Notes: generated from the sequence alone by a model not told the origin. A DNA stretch of 64,000 nt from Hyparrhenia diplandra (GCA_015847255.1 JADLZK010002809.1:62001-126000); one strand, 5' to 3'; counted from the stretch's first letter, positions 44,800 to 56,964 are shown. Made by a program: numbers and translations.

Positions 44800-47700
44800 G
44801 CGGGATCCAGAAGTAGTTGGTATTGTTAAGTTTATAATCTCTGAATTAGACTTTGGTGAAAATGAAGTAGTTCTTGAATAGATTCAGAAGTCTCAGTTTG
44901 TAAAACGTTTTGCTGGACATTGGAATCACGGACTACCAGAGAGTTTCCATTGGCAGAGTGCATTTTAATTATCTTTTGCTTGTATGTATGATCATTGCCT
45001 GATTTTTAATCATGTACTTCTGATTTTGTGCGTACATGTACTGTACAATAGGCTAGATCCTCATGATTACTGTTGTTTGCCATGTAAATTCCGGGAATGT
45101 ATTTCCTCACCTTGGAACTTAACTGTCCTTGTGGTGTGTAGTTCTTCCACTCTTGAACTACAAAAAAAAAAAAAAAAGTTGGTTCGGTTTAGTATTAATA
45201 TAGTTCTTTAGCCTCAACGATTTTTGTTTGATAAATGTATACTGCTCTAGTCAATCGAGGCTTGTTATTTGTTTGAAGGATTAGACAATACTGCTCTAGT
45301 CAATTGAGACTTGATCTTTTTGATAGATTAGATAGGACAATAAATTTGCTTGTTCAAGATCAAGCAGTGAGGGCAAACACTATGCCTCTACCTGATGACC
45401 TATGCTACTGTGGGTTTGCATCCAATAATTCTTGCATAAACAGATAGAACCAATAGGCAAATAGGCTAAACAGTGGGAAAGGTAATTATTTTTTTTTTTT
45501 CCTGTACTAATCAAAATGTAGGACTTAAAAGCATATGACGGCATTGATATGCTATATTCATTCTTTATGCAAAAGAAGTTATCCATTTCTCCCATTCAAA
45601 TTATGGCAAAAGAGCTAAGCATATATATAGAACTAATTTCTTTTCCATGCCCCATGCTGCAACACAAGTGACAAAGGATAGTGCTTTGAGAATTCAGACA
45701 CTTAATTGACATTCTTTTGCTTTACTGAGCAATTAATCAAAGTTGACATACTTAATTTATATGAATACAATGATGCTATTACAATTTTTGCCTTCTCAAT
45801 TTGCTACATCAATCATAGTCTCATACTATCAATTTGACAAATACATTCAACCATTTACAGTTATGAAATTGTTGCCTGACCGGCTAATTTGGTTTGCTTT
45901 TGCTTTCTCACTGTCTACAGTTTGCCCATTTACAGTTGCAGGATGTCTTCTGAGCTGCTAAATTGTGGGAGATAGGGAGTGGGAGAACGATGACCAGTCA
46001 CTTACAGTTACAGGGAGAGCGATGATCAGTCACTTACAGTTACAGACCAAGCTGCTGAATTTCAGTTTTGCATGGCTGCAGGTGGGGTTGGCTGATCATT
46101 GCCTTATGCTTTTGCTAGTTACCTGATACAAATTTGTTAAGATCTTGGTGCGATAACCTGACATGTAAACGTGACTGAGTCTTGTTAGAAATTAAGAACT
46201 TGACACCAATAGGTGCTTTTGCATATGAACTTGACACCAATATTTGGACATGTTGTATCCTGAATTTATGCACTCATGTGAGATGTTAATAAGTGCTGCC
46301 GTACTGATCTGATAACATGTTAAGTAGCTGCCATTTGTCAGTTATATGCTCCAGCATTTATGGGCTAGTACTAAAGCTCCATTATCTTCTCTAGAAATCA
46401 GTTATGCTATATTGTCTTCTCTAGAAATCAACTATGCTCCAGTATGTGTAGTCTAGTACTAGTGCTCCATCCTCCTCCCTAGCAATCAACGTGTGCTTTG
46501 TTCTCTAGAAATAAATATTGTGTACTCTTTTTTTTTAAAGTAATATTGTGTGCTCCTGTAAAAGAACACAGATGGAGATTGGATTGCTTGCTAATGCCAC
46601 ACTGCTACATGATGTATTTGTTAAATCACTTTGTGTGTCTGTGTGTGTTATTGTATTAGGAACTTAGGCTGTTAGCTCTAACACTTAAGTTTTTAATCCT
46701 GAAAATCTGAAATATGATAGCAAGTACACAGTTATACGCTACTGGTCACCTATTTTCATGTCCCCGTTTAGAATTTGAGAGATTGATGGATAGTGATAGC
46801 ATGTGGCTCCAACTGCATATTTAATCAAATTCATATCTTGTAAAGGCGATGATTTGTGCCCTGAAAGATGACTTTATTTTATATTTATTTTGATATTTGT
46901 GTTGCAGGTATTGTTCGTGGAAGATGCTCTGGCTTCTTGATTGCCTTCCTGCCTCCACTTGGTGACTAGCTGTAGGCACGAGTTCCACCACCAGTGCATC
47001 CTTTGTGGTGAGGACTCAATCTACAATTTGTTCCTCCTGTTCTTTTGGTTTGTTTTTCATCTATTGTGTTGCCATGTAGCTTTATTGATAATCTTGATGA
47101 GTGCAGAATGGCCCGCTAATCTGAATCTCTACTCCCACACACTCTGAAAATAATTTGGAGGAATCACAAGCTCTGCTCTGAATTAACATATGGTCGTTAC
47201 TTGTCATATTTCACCACTCAGTTATACTGCCGATCTGTAATCCTTCCAAAGCCATAGCATCACACCTAAAAATGATCTTTTGATCAAGCAATGTTCTGTC
47301 TTTTTACTCCTTGACATGATGCACTTAATAAAAAATTACGTTGTCAATAGATTTTATACTCACCTTTCGATAGCACATTTTGTAAGTTGAGGTTTAGACT
47401 TCACAATTTGGTTCAGTACACATGATCTAGTTTTCTTGTGTTAGCTTATTTATAACTTCATTTTTCCTATGAAAATTATTACATATACTTATGAACATTT
47501 GACTTGCAATGTCACTGTACTAAAAAAACTAAAGCTTATGCCAAATGTCAATGTTCCTTTTTTTTCAGGATGAACAAAGTTTCAGTGGAGTGCACGAGTA
47601 ATGCGAAGCTCAAATCCAAGCTTCAGTGGTGGTGTCTAGGCATTTTAGATGTATAGGAAAGCAGTTGAATATCTTTTTTTCTGGGATGGTTTTAGTAATG

Positions 47701-47849
47701 TGTGTCTAGCTATTTTTTGATATTAGATCATTTAATTATGGATGTGAACACACAAATATATTTTTGGTTTAATGGATCTATTCAAATGCTTTATTGATGT
47801 CTATTCAGTTCCTAATTTATTAATAGCGTTGTGATATTGACTGGTGGCA
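44800..47849. other. Right interior of the large CACTA element
   Basis: AT-rich with gene-like intron texture. A broken frame at 44795-44970 (VVGIVKFIISELDFGENEVV) and a short one near 46975 (HEFHHQCILCGE) may be further captured exons, but I cannot assign them. Small tandem repeats occur at 45984-46045 (GATGA-CAGTCACTTACAGTT twice) and 46380-46520 (TTCTCTAGAAATCA several times). Confidence 0.35.
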
Positions 47850-48610
47850 CCAAACCAAATGCGTTGTAAAAAGTCGCTATTGACAACCAATTTTTTTGTG
47901 GCAACATGTCCTATAGCAACGATCAATCCACGTAGCATTAGAGGTTTTACCTTATGGCAGCGTCAATGTGAGCGTGGCAATTGTATGTGTTGCCGCCACT
48001 TTTGGTGTTGCCACATTGGTCTTGTTGCCACATTTGTCATGCGATGCAATATAGGCTGCACATTATGGCAACGAAACCTTGGGTGTGGCAATTACACATG
48101 TTCCCACTACTTTTTGGTGTTGCAACAAAGGTCTTGTTGCCACACTAGTTTTTCGATGTAATAGCAATTGCACCTTATAGCAACCAAACCTCGAGCGTGG
48201 CAATTGCACATGTTGCCACCATTTCTTGGTGTTGTGACATAATCCCTGTTACCACACGCTTTAAGCGTCGCAATACATTCACTTGCAACACACGTTCATC
48301 GTTGCTAGTGCACCATTTGCTACGATAAGGGTATGTTGCCATTGCAAGGTCTAGCAACACCTTAGGTGTTGCATTAGTTGTTGTTGCCACACATACAACC
48401 GTAGCAAAACCTTCTCTTGCAACACCTAAGCGTTGCAAATCCAAAACGCATTTTCGCAATGCTTCCCATAAAAAGTGTTGTCCAAAGCTTTGCCCACACA
48501 AGCACACCGCAACGCCTCCCAACGAATAAAAAGTGTTGCTATTTCTGTTATTGCAACTATTTTGGCCCTTTTGCAACACTTTTCGAGCGTTGAGACGGGG
48601 TCAAAATTTA
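47850..48610. repeat. Right subterminal repeat zone of the large CACTA element
   Basis: Same motif family as the left zone (TTGCAACAC, GTTGCCAC, GTGTTGC) in both orientations over about 750 bp, ending at the terminal TAGTG. Confidence 0.8.
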
Positions 48611-48616
48611 GTAGTG

Positions 48617-50190
48617 TTGCCACTAACATATGATGTAAGAGGCTTCAAATACATGGTCGACATGTGGGAGAATAGGACAAACTTTGTTCCATGTTACTTC
48701 AAGAAGGACTTCTTCCTTTTATCAACACTACAAGTAGGGAGTGAAGGCACAAACGCACTATTCAAACTAGATGTCGGACCAAGGTACAACATTAATGATT
48801 TATGAGTGAGTTTCAAAGAATATCGATACAAGCGAAAAGAATCAACAAGAGCGGGACTTTCTTACAAGACAAAAGCCTTGGTTGAGTACAAGGTATGAAT
48901 TTGAAAGGCGGTCGCAAAAGCCGCATACAACAGAAAGATTTTCTTCAAGTTCCAAAAGGAAATCACATCCGCAACCATGTATGTGGCTCATGAAATCTGA
49001 GAAAAGACAAGGTGTATGCAAAGTGATGAAATCGAGGGAGGGGAGAAAGTTTGACTTGAGAACAAGGAGGTACATTGTGACTTTGGACTTGCCCGGGAAA
49101 CTCTACGGTTTGTCTGCGTGTTGCAAATTTGAAAAAGATGGCATAATATGCTCCCATATCATCAAGGTGCTAACAAACCTCAATATACTTCAGCTAGATG
49201 AGAAGTACTTCATTCAAAGGTGGAGAAATAAGGAGAGGAAACTTGACTTAGAACCACGAGAATCTTTGTTCCGCAGTTGACATCGAGAAGAAGCGGGGCC
49301 ACCGAGGCACAATATTTTGTCTAATGAATTGAGCACTATTGCTTCGGATGGTTCTAGGACTATGGAAACATTCAACTATGTTACGGAAGAAGCTCATCGA
49401 ATGAGGAAAAAACTCAATGAGCAAACAGATCAAGTCATTCAGCCTCCATCACAACCAACTCAGCAAAGGGGTTATCAGGTTTCACAAGCTAGCAATAATG
49501 AAGGAATGGTGGCTCAGACATGAATCGGTCAACAGAGGGGTCTAGAGGTTTCACAATCTACAAACAATCAAGTAATGATGGCTCAGACACAAGGAGGTCA
49601 GCAGAGGGGTGCAGAGGTTGCACTAGCTACAAACAATCAAGCAATGATGGCTCAAACACAAGGTGGTCAGCATAGGAGGCTATAGGTGTCACAACCTACA
49701 AACAATGAATTCATGATGGCTCCTTCACAATCAAGTGGACAAAGTGGTACAGTAATTCTACAAGATCCTGATAATGCTAAGAGAAGAGGAAGGCCAAGGA
49801 TATTGGGCAGGCAAATAGGAGTAGCAGAGGATGCCAGAAGCAAACCCAAAGGAAAATTTACCTGTACACATTGTCGCGAACCAGGACATAACATTGTGAC
49901 ATGTGAAAAGAAGCATCTTCCTCAAGTGCCAAAGCCTTCAAAAAGCAACAAAAGGAAGTCAGGTAAAACTGAGAAACTTTAGCTAAATGCAACCAATGAA
50001 CAAAGTACAGTAGTTACATATGTATATTCATCAAATGTTGCTGATATTATTGCGCAGGACAAATTGGACAAATCAACACAACCACCAGCAGCAGTGGCCA
50101 GCAAGGGAACCAAAATTGGCTAAGCTAAGGGTCAGCAAGTCGAAGAGAAAGGCCATGGGTCAGCAAATACACCAGGAAAAGGGATGGACT
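48617..50190 (+). pseudogene. FAR1/FHY3-like, MULE-derived transposase, 3' half
   Basis: Resumes the host gene at PLTYDVRGFKYMVDMW, then TNFVPCYFKKDFF and the SEGTNALFK block typical of FAR1 proteins. A SWIM zinc-finger region follows (about 49115-49160, ACCKFEKDGIICSHIIKV). The first SWIM cysteine, usually CSCC, appears replaced (SACC). Then come a KYFIQRWR helix, a Gln-rich tail with 23-residue repeats, an RRGRPR AT-hook-like motif, and a C-terminal CCHC knuckle, CTHCREPGHNIVTC. The probable end is the TAG near 50190. In-frame stops (49523, 49685 region) and one-base shifts mark it as decayed. Confidence 0.85.
49455..49730 (+). repeat. Four 69-bp tandem units in the FAR1-like tail
   Basis: Units contain CAAACAATCAAG-AATGATGGCTCAGACACAAGG-like sequence and encode 23-residue repeats with TNNQ-MMAQTQGGQ. 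One unit is 68 bp, which shifts the frame, and two carry stops. Confidence 0.8.
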
Positions 50191-52587
50191 AGTAGTTAGA
50201 ATAATTTTCATTAGGCCAACCAGTTCATGTAATCTATATTCAGAACAGAGCACTTTGTATAAATTAAGTTTTATCTTAAGTTAACAGCAACAATTACATG
50301 TATCAGTCTGCTGGAACAACACTGTTGCCCTACAACTTTTGTTAAATGATTAGTGTGTTAAACGATTTCTGTGACCGACTGTTGTAGTGCTCTCACCTCA
50401 TCTAAAAGACCCTATTCACCTTGTCCAAGACTGAACAAGAAGGTTCAGGCAACGATAACTGTGCTTGGAACATCACTAACCTCATGCCATTAGAACCCCA
50501 ATGCTAGTTCATGCCATTAGAACATCACTAACCTCATGCCATTAGAACCCCAACGCAAGTTTTCGCTGATCCTAACTACATTGTTGTCAAGCGTGGGTAC
50601 GACAAAAAGCGGTGCTTTGTCCAAAGCATCAAACATCGATTATCACTATATGATCAGCATGATCATCTGGCTTGTATTTGGAAACAATGTCGAATGAAAT
50701 CATAATTATTTACTGACTAACTGGATTCCTAGGAGCACTCCATAGAAAACAAACATTGAACATGCGAGAGGTAAAGCACCTAATAGCGAGTGATGCGAGA
50801 TGTAGAAACTAGTATGCATGCGTATGACTTTTTTTCTCTAAAAATGAATTTGAACATATGCAACTACAGAAACTAGGTGTGATCAGTGATCTAGTATGTA
50901 GAAAGATATGAAGATGTCTGAAACTGTTCTTGACCATTTGATTAAGTTGCGCTTACCAAATTGACAAGGGCGCATACAATCGACAAGTTGTTGGAAAATA
51001 AAAACCAAAAGAGCGATTGCTCTTTGAAGCATGGTCTCTGTTCCTCCTCCTACCGAAAATTAAACCAAACCAAGTAGCAAATTAGAACAATCATGTAGGT
51101 CATTCCAAACGATTATTCTTTCCAACATTTAGACCATGTTTTATTATATGATATCGATGAAGTACAACCAAAAGCTATATCCTTTGCGACGTACAATGAA
51201 AAGAGCCTTCAAAACTAGTAGTACAAGTATACAAGGTATGGATTACCATTACTCTATTTTGATGGAGTAGCTCCACTACCGATGCTACACAAAACACGAA
51301 AAAGTGAGCGAACATGTGCTTAGAACATTATTGTTTAAGCAAATGTGTTGGTCCAAATCAATAGTGGTACCAAGGCACGACACAAAGCCACAAAGGCAAA
51401 AAGAAAATCAAACATGATTGCAAGGGCATGTGCGGTACCAAGAGCCTCAAAACTAGTATAAATCCAATTTTACAGACACTAAGCCCTAAAAGCGGTCTCT
51501 TATCGAGGCACGATAATGTATTTATAGCCCTGAAGTGTTTCTTTCCTATAAGCAATCTCGAGTGAGCAGTAAGAACAAACTCTATTCTAGCCATCCCAAA
51601 AACACAATCAAGAGTAAAAATTAACCTATACTTTGGAGATTAAAGCCATATAGATGGATTTAACAACGTATTCTTGTGCATAAATAATCTGTTGACCCAG
51701 CTAGAAGCGAGCATTTGAAAGCATCGGTAGTGTTCACTAAAAAACAAATCATGCACCCTTTTTTTCTAATAACAACAAATCATGCAACCTTTGATTGACA
51801 AAGGTGCAAGGGCATGCGTGCCATCAAATGAGATCTCTGAGACAACACCAACTAGCTATAGTTGAGAAAAATGTAGAACACGGGGGCTGCAAAATAACCC
51901 CGACGGAACCGTCGTGCTCCCTATCGACCTCATCTACACCTCCCCAATCGCTAGAAACCACCATGAGAACAACGCATCCATCCATGCCACGACGCGCGCC
52001 CCACCACCAATACCATTTCGCCCACTTCGCCATGCCTCTTTGTGGAGCATGGAACGATGAACGAGGCGATGCGCCACGCACGACGCACCAAAGCAACCGT
52101 CCCTGGCGCACCAAATCCACGGCTACAAACCAAAATCCCCCGAAATCCAAGACAAACCCCCATCTACAAAAAAAATCCCCCCCGATATCTCAATCCATCG
52201 GGCAACACATGAATGCTTAGGTAGAGCATCATTTTTTTTTGCATCGGTGAGAAGCATATATTTTCACACAGGTGCACCATATAATACCATTTATGACTTC
52301 TTTGTGTAGTAACAACAATGCCAAGTCCGGTGTTTCTTTAGTGCGGCAACAACTTGATCCTTTTCCTCGGTAGAAAGCATCTCGGGAGAAACAAATGGCA
52401 TTCTTCATCTCAATTTTAACCCAAGCTGCGGTAAGTCACATCAAGAGAGTAATATTCATGTTGTTTGGCCATACAAAAGAACAAATTAGAAGCTTCATCT
52501 CAATAAATATAGTGATGGCATGAAAAATATGAATCCATGTTTCTTACGCACAAGAACAAATTAGAGAACTAATTACCTATGCATCAA
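50191..52587. other. 3' flank of the FAR1-like relic, no gene supported
   Basis: Mostly AT-rich. A 34-bp perfect repeat (GAACATCACTAACC...) occurs at 50468-50501 and 50520-50553. A GC-richer patch at 51890-52150 has overlapping frames on both strands but no domain. Confidence 0.35.
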
Positions 52588-52740
52588 TGCCCGTATCGAG
52601 AAGCTTCCCGGTGATCATCCGGAAATCTAGAATTGAGGATGGTGGTGTGAAGCAAAGCCTTTGAATAACCATTGTCTTTTGAAGTGATTCCGGGTGATGT
52701 TGATGCCCAACATCGAGAAATCCTCATCATACTTATTGGC
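52588..52740 (-). pseudogene. NUP107 exon with VIQRLCFTPPSSI
   Basis: Reads KYDEDFSM..., then after one base shift KTMVIQRLCFTPPSSI and DFRMITGKLL. It lies 2.3 kb beyond the preceding NUP107 exon; importin-alpha and anonymous sequence fill the gap. Confidence 0.8.
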
Positions 52741-52934
52741 TTTTGTTTGTCGAGATCTTGAAAGTAGCACGCATTAAATTTCAAAACTTCTCAAACTATA
52801 GAAATAAGATGCATTTGGCTTCACGGGGGAGAAGTTTAGGGCTAGTGGCTTACGGGTACTTCAACAACCGGGCATCTTGGTATGCAAGCCCTCATAACTG
52901 CAAAAAATCTAGCAAACCTATCACTACAACCTAG

Positions 52935-54825
52935 ACAACAGGCCATATATACTATACTTGCAGAATATACGGATCAACTTGGAGCAAAAACATAATTTGA
53001 GGCAAATGATTCAATACCAACATATTGCATATGCTTAGAACTATAATTGCGATTGCCAAATACTTGCAATTTACATAATAATTGATTCCAATTATGTAAC
53101 TAAATTTTTAATTTTTTGGTTATCAACAACAGATATTAATTAATAGAAACATATCATTTCAACAACTATGTAGTACAAAATTAGGATGACATAGTTTGAT
53201 TGGTATAGCAAGGAGCACAAGCTGCAGTTTATAGGAGAAAACATATTAGTTTTCTGAGATTCTAGTCACATAACCGGGTGGGTCTAGATCTAAATAACTC
53301 AGTTCCTCTACTTCTATTAGTTATGGAGACATGAGAAAAGGAAGCCACAAGCTGCTATGTTGGACTGTTTGAATGGATTATATAGGAGTTTGTGGGTCTA
53401 GATTATATTGGATACAAGTTTTGGTTTCATGGTAGTAACTTTAACCAAGAACGTTAGGTGTACAACATACAAGTTACTTGTGCTGATTTTTTAAAGAATC
53501 CAACATGATATTAGTAGCAAAATATATAGTATAGTCATCAAACAATCTTCATCGCTTACCTTAGAGCGAGCAAAGGATGATATTTTTCCATTTAAATTCT
53601 ATGGCCCGAAGACAAGTAGCACACAAAAAAAAAAACCAAGAGCACTTCAAGCTATGCCACTTCCCTATGTTCGATTATTTGCATGGACCCATATGGGCAC
53701 CATGACTAATCGGTGTCGCATCTAGGACAAAAGAAGCTTTCAAATCTAGCTAGGCCGTGTGCGGCTACATCGGAGAATCGATAACATCAATACAAGGTAG
53801 ACTGTTCAAGAGATGACAATGCACATTCTCACTTGCATTAACTTAGCAACGGCCGGGATATACATAAATGTAGGGGGGAAGAAAACAATAAAAAGAAGGT
53901 CCAACTTGCCAATTGAGTTTACCTAAGTCCGCATGTCATCCCGGTTACAATGTTACCCACCATCCATGAGAGCAGGAATGAGTAGAGGCGAAGGATGCCT
54001 AAATAAAAAAAAAATGTATTATGATTTCAATCGGTGATCATGGGTGCTTTAGAATGCTGAGAAAACATATATAAAAAAGAAAAATGTAACCTGTTAGCTA
54101 TCTTAAACCAAAATAACCTACCAGTTCTCAAGTTAACAAAAATATGAAAAGTTAAACAAACATAGGAATCCATGTATTCACGCGGGGGATGAGAAAGTGG
54201 ATGGCGAAGACAAAAATTTTACCTTCACCACTTGAGAGAGACCTTTGTAAACAAGAGCCCGCATCTTTCGTCGAAGAAGAACGGCGGGTATGACAATATC
54301 TAAATTTGGTTCATTGGTCTCACATGCCATCTTGTATAACTCGCAAGTGGATGGACGATATGTGTTCACACCCTATGTTAGAACTCGGAAGACAAGTGGA
54401 AAACCCACGAAGTCCTAGGCCGCCGCGACCTAGGACTCGCTGCGCAGCAGACCGTCTAGTTAACGCCATGGCAACCAGCAGATTATTACTAGTTATTACT
54501 AGGGATTAATGAATTACTCTATTATTAGGGCGTGATGAAGTTGTGGCATGCTATAGTTTTTCGACAAAAGCAATTAGCCTGCGGGAGAAATTACGAACAA
54601 TTAGACAACAATAATTGCCCCGACCCACAAGCGAGAACACTCTTGAAAAATAGAAATCAATTGCTTTGAGCATAACTTTTTTTAAAAAAAACCACAAATC
54701 GCCTAATACACAATATACCTATACCTCATGCTTGGCCTAATACCACTGGACAACCGGCCAAATCTCACCCCTAAACTCCATCCATCCGAAACGGGTAATA
54801 AGCGCACATCGGATCCAAATCTCAC
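52935..54825. other. Spacer within the shuffled exon region
   Basis: AT-rich. One 63-codon minus frame at 54178-54369 (ACETNEPNLDIVIPAVLLRRK) is protein-like and may be another captured exon, but I cannot assign it. Otherwise nothing. Confidence 0.35.
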
Positions 54826-54922
54826 CTATGGAGAGCAGCTTCTGAGCTGCGTGGTGGCCTCAAGCCGCGTATTGGTGTCGTTGGAGAGGGACGACTGCAC
54901 CATCGCGGGCAAGCCATCGAGG
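54826..54922 (-). pseudogene. Importin-alpha exon fragment
   Basis: After acceptor CTCGTGCAG the minus strand reads SLDGLPAMVQSSLSNDTNTR, then LEATTQLRSCSP, a stop, and a donor-like GTGAG. Importin-alpha proteins have LPAMV-x-x-V-x-SDD-x-x-x-QLEATTQFRKLLS just after the IBB domain, at the first armadillo repeats. It lies between NUP107 exons in the same orientation, so it was inserted or shuffled in. A 97-bp fragment cannot be functional. Confidence 0.78.
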
Positions 54923-55020
54923 CTGCACGAGGAGAAAACAAAACAAATTTCTTGTGACAAACATAAACAAAAGTCGATACTCGGTGAATTTTGTTCCAAT
55001 ATATCCATAGGATCACAAAC

Positions 55021-55098
55021 CTCTCAATGATCTCTTCAAAACAAGCTTCGGATGCATCATCGGATGAGAATGGCGGATATTACACAGCGAGAAAAGGA
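55021..55098 (-). pseudogene. NUP107 exon with SSDDASEACFEEIIER
   Basis: Reads LFLAV, a stop codon, YPPFSSDDASEACFEEIIER and donor GAG|GTTTGT. The stop replaces a residue of the conserved LFLSAIEYLPFSS block, so the copy cannot be translated through. Confidence 0.8.
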
Positions 55099-55376
55099 AG
55101 ACCTAGTACATAGTATGCAAACTTTGCGGGGAAAAAAATATGAGCATCTACACTAAATTAGTTACACTTTCTTAACCTGTAATGTATCTTTGCCACTTTG
55201 ACTTTGATTTGCCAACTAGGCAACAACCGAAGGACAAGCAAGATGAAACAACCAAAAATACTATCGATATAACCTTTGTCCATTGCTATGAACAAAAATG
55301 GACAATGATAAAACCGATATACCTAGATAATCACAACATCGGACAATTACTCGAGATAAACACATGATAATAATAC

Positions 55377-55500
55377 CTGTTATTTAACCTTATTTCCATC
55401 ATTTCCAAAAACAAATTAATGCAAAGGTCATGTTGAAGCCGAGAGGCATATACTCCAACCAACTCCTCTTGATCCTCCGAGAATAAATGCCTCACGCACA
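55377..55500 (-). pseudogene. NUP107 exon with EDQEELVGVYASRL
   Basis: Reads FSEDQEELVGVYASRLQHDL then MMEIRLNN and donor CAG|GTATTA. Corresponds to the HEELVGIYASQL block of NUP107. Confidence 0.82.
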
Positions 55501-56198
55501 CGGAGCCATTAAATTTTCATTTATGATCATAAATACGATCAAGAAGGCATACATAGCATCCGGACTAAGGTGAGAATGTAAGATCAACAAAACTAAACCA
55601 AAGAATGCTTAGTTTAGATAAAGTAATACTAGAAAAAGGATCAAACCCGATAGATTTGATGGAAATGATGCATGCTACTTATGTAATCTGTGTTATCATA
55701 ACTATTATCTATAGTACCATATTAATGAAATTTAAAATCACCCAAAATGGATACTAAGAAACAAGTAATACAATTAGGGGATCACGGCTCCAAATAGGTA
55801 ATGATATCAATTTTAATTTGAGGGAACTTTCAATGAAATTTGTTTTTTAGCACATTGATCATATGTGCCTTCTAGTTAAAATGGGTCAACAAAAAATCGT
55901 GAAGTTCTTGAGTTACAAATTGCAACATTACAACTCTCCAAGATGGAAAACAGTAACAAAGACATGTTCATACGCTTGGAATTATGGATACATTACTAGA
56001 AGGGGCTTTGTAAATGTAAAACAAAAGCGGCATATTATCGAACAAGGTCATAAAAATTAGCCCTATTCAAGTCTTTGTCATGTAGAGCAATTTAATCAGT
56101 TCAAGTAAATCCAATAAGAAAAAAACATAGATAAAATGTGTGATGCGAGAGAACAAAGGTTCTCCTTCAGCCGGTTCATACTTGGAAACAAAAAATAC

Positions 56199-56545
56199 CT
56201 GAATTTGTCGATCTTTTGCTCCCGGCATGCTCGAGACAGCAGTGTCATGAACAAGGTCACTACATCACATGAGTGAACAATAATATAAGTAATTAGAAAA
56301 TGGATAGGATCATAGGAAGCACTAAATATTTAATACCTTGAGTGAAGTTCTCTTGAAGAGCGGTTAAATCACGAGAGGTTCGATCGAGAACATGGTATGG
56401 CCAACTTTCTAGACCAACGCCCGAACTTTGGGCTCCATTCATGTCATCATCAAGTTGCTTTTCATCCGGTCTACTTGTTTGGTACTGAGATAATTGTAGA
56501 TCCACTTCAACATCTAGCCAAGATCTCGCCCTTTGCCCAACAAGT
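56199..56545 (-). pseudogene. NUP107 exons around SWLDVEVDL and RQIQ
   Basis: 56338-56545 encodes ARSWLDVEVDLQLSQ, a variable acidic stretch, then SWPYHVLDRTSRDL. It ends with donor CAAG|GTATTA. 56199-56259 encodes the VHDTAV...DRQIQ block and ends CAG|GTATTT. Both align with NUP107. Confidence 0.8.
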
Positions 56546-56644
56546 CGACTAGGAAAGGGAATTGAAAAAAAAGATGCATCACAAACCGGCAGTCAAAGCC
56601 TATCCGGAAAGAATAACATCAAATCTACAAGACTACAACATACC

Positions 56645-56935
56645 ACCCGGTCAAGACAGATTGGCAAGATACGCTTTAAGTTCTTGCACGGTAAAAGCAT
56701 ATACAACCATCTCATAACGGCCTCCATCTTGCTCAGCAATTTTACTCAAAAAATATTATCAATTGAGATTGCTTGTAGAGAAGCAAAACAAACTTAAATA
56801 ATAAAAACACCGGTTGTTCAATGGGTACAAAGACTACTAAAAAGAAAGAGGCATACTCTAGAGCATGAGTAGAGTTCACCTCTGAAGCAAAATATGATGC
56901 CCATTTCCAAAGACGCCACTGCCGGCCAACACCAC
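56645..56935 (-). pseudogene. NUP107 exons around KWASY...KIAEQDGG
   Basis: The first exon ends at ASE with donor GAG|GTGAAC at 56880/56879. The next reads KIAEQDGGRYEMVVYAF, then after a one-base shift NLKRILPICLDR. In Arabidopsis NUP107 these blocks are contiguous (KWASYCASEKIAEQDGG). Confidence 0.8.
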
Positions 56936-56964
56936 TTTATAATTCAATGGCTTGGACTGTTAGA

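Larger units (their letters stand above)
37660..48616. mobile_element. 10,957-bp CACTA transposon inserted in the FAR1-like gene
   Basis: The left end CACTACAAGATTTTGACCC and the reverse complement of the right end, CACTACTAAATTTTGACCC, are matching inverted termini. TTG flanks both sides (37657-37659 and 48617-48619), the 3-bp target duplication of En/Spm elements. Long subterminal zones rich in GTTGCAATAGCAAC-like repeats lie at both ends. Removing the element joins the host reading frame as ...DLYRKL|PLTYDVRG..., which independently confirms the boundaries. The interior has no TNP2-like transposase that I can see. It does carry fragments of leucine aminopeptidase and TSR2, so it behaves as a non-autonomous, gene-capturing (Pack-CACTA) element. 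Confidence 0.9.
52588..56935 (-). pseudogene. Nucleoporin NUP107, dispersed exons of a broken copy
   Basis: Minus-strand exons in the right order match the middle of plant NUP107, the scaffold nucleoporin of the Y complex. In transcript order they are 56880-56935 (WRLWKWASYFASE), 56645-56752 (KIAEQDGGRYEMVVYAF), 56338-56545 (ARSWLDVEVDLQLSQ), 56199-56259 (VHDTAV and RQIQ), 55377-55500 (FSEDQEELVGVYASRL), 55021-55098 (FSSDDASEACFEEIIER) and 52588-52740 (KTMVIQRLCFTPPSSI). Several splice sites survive (for example CAAG|GTATTA, CAG|GTATTT). The N-terminal third, the exon expected between 56199 and 55500, and the C-terminal part are missing; frameshifts occur; and foreign sequence, including an importin-alpha exon, lies between exons. 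It is a relic, probably carried by a transposon. Confidence 0.82.
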
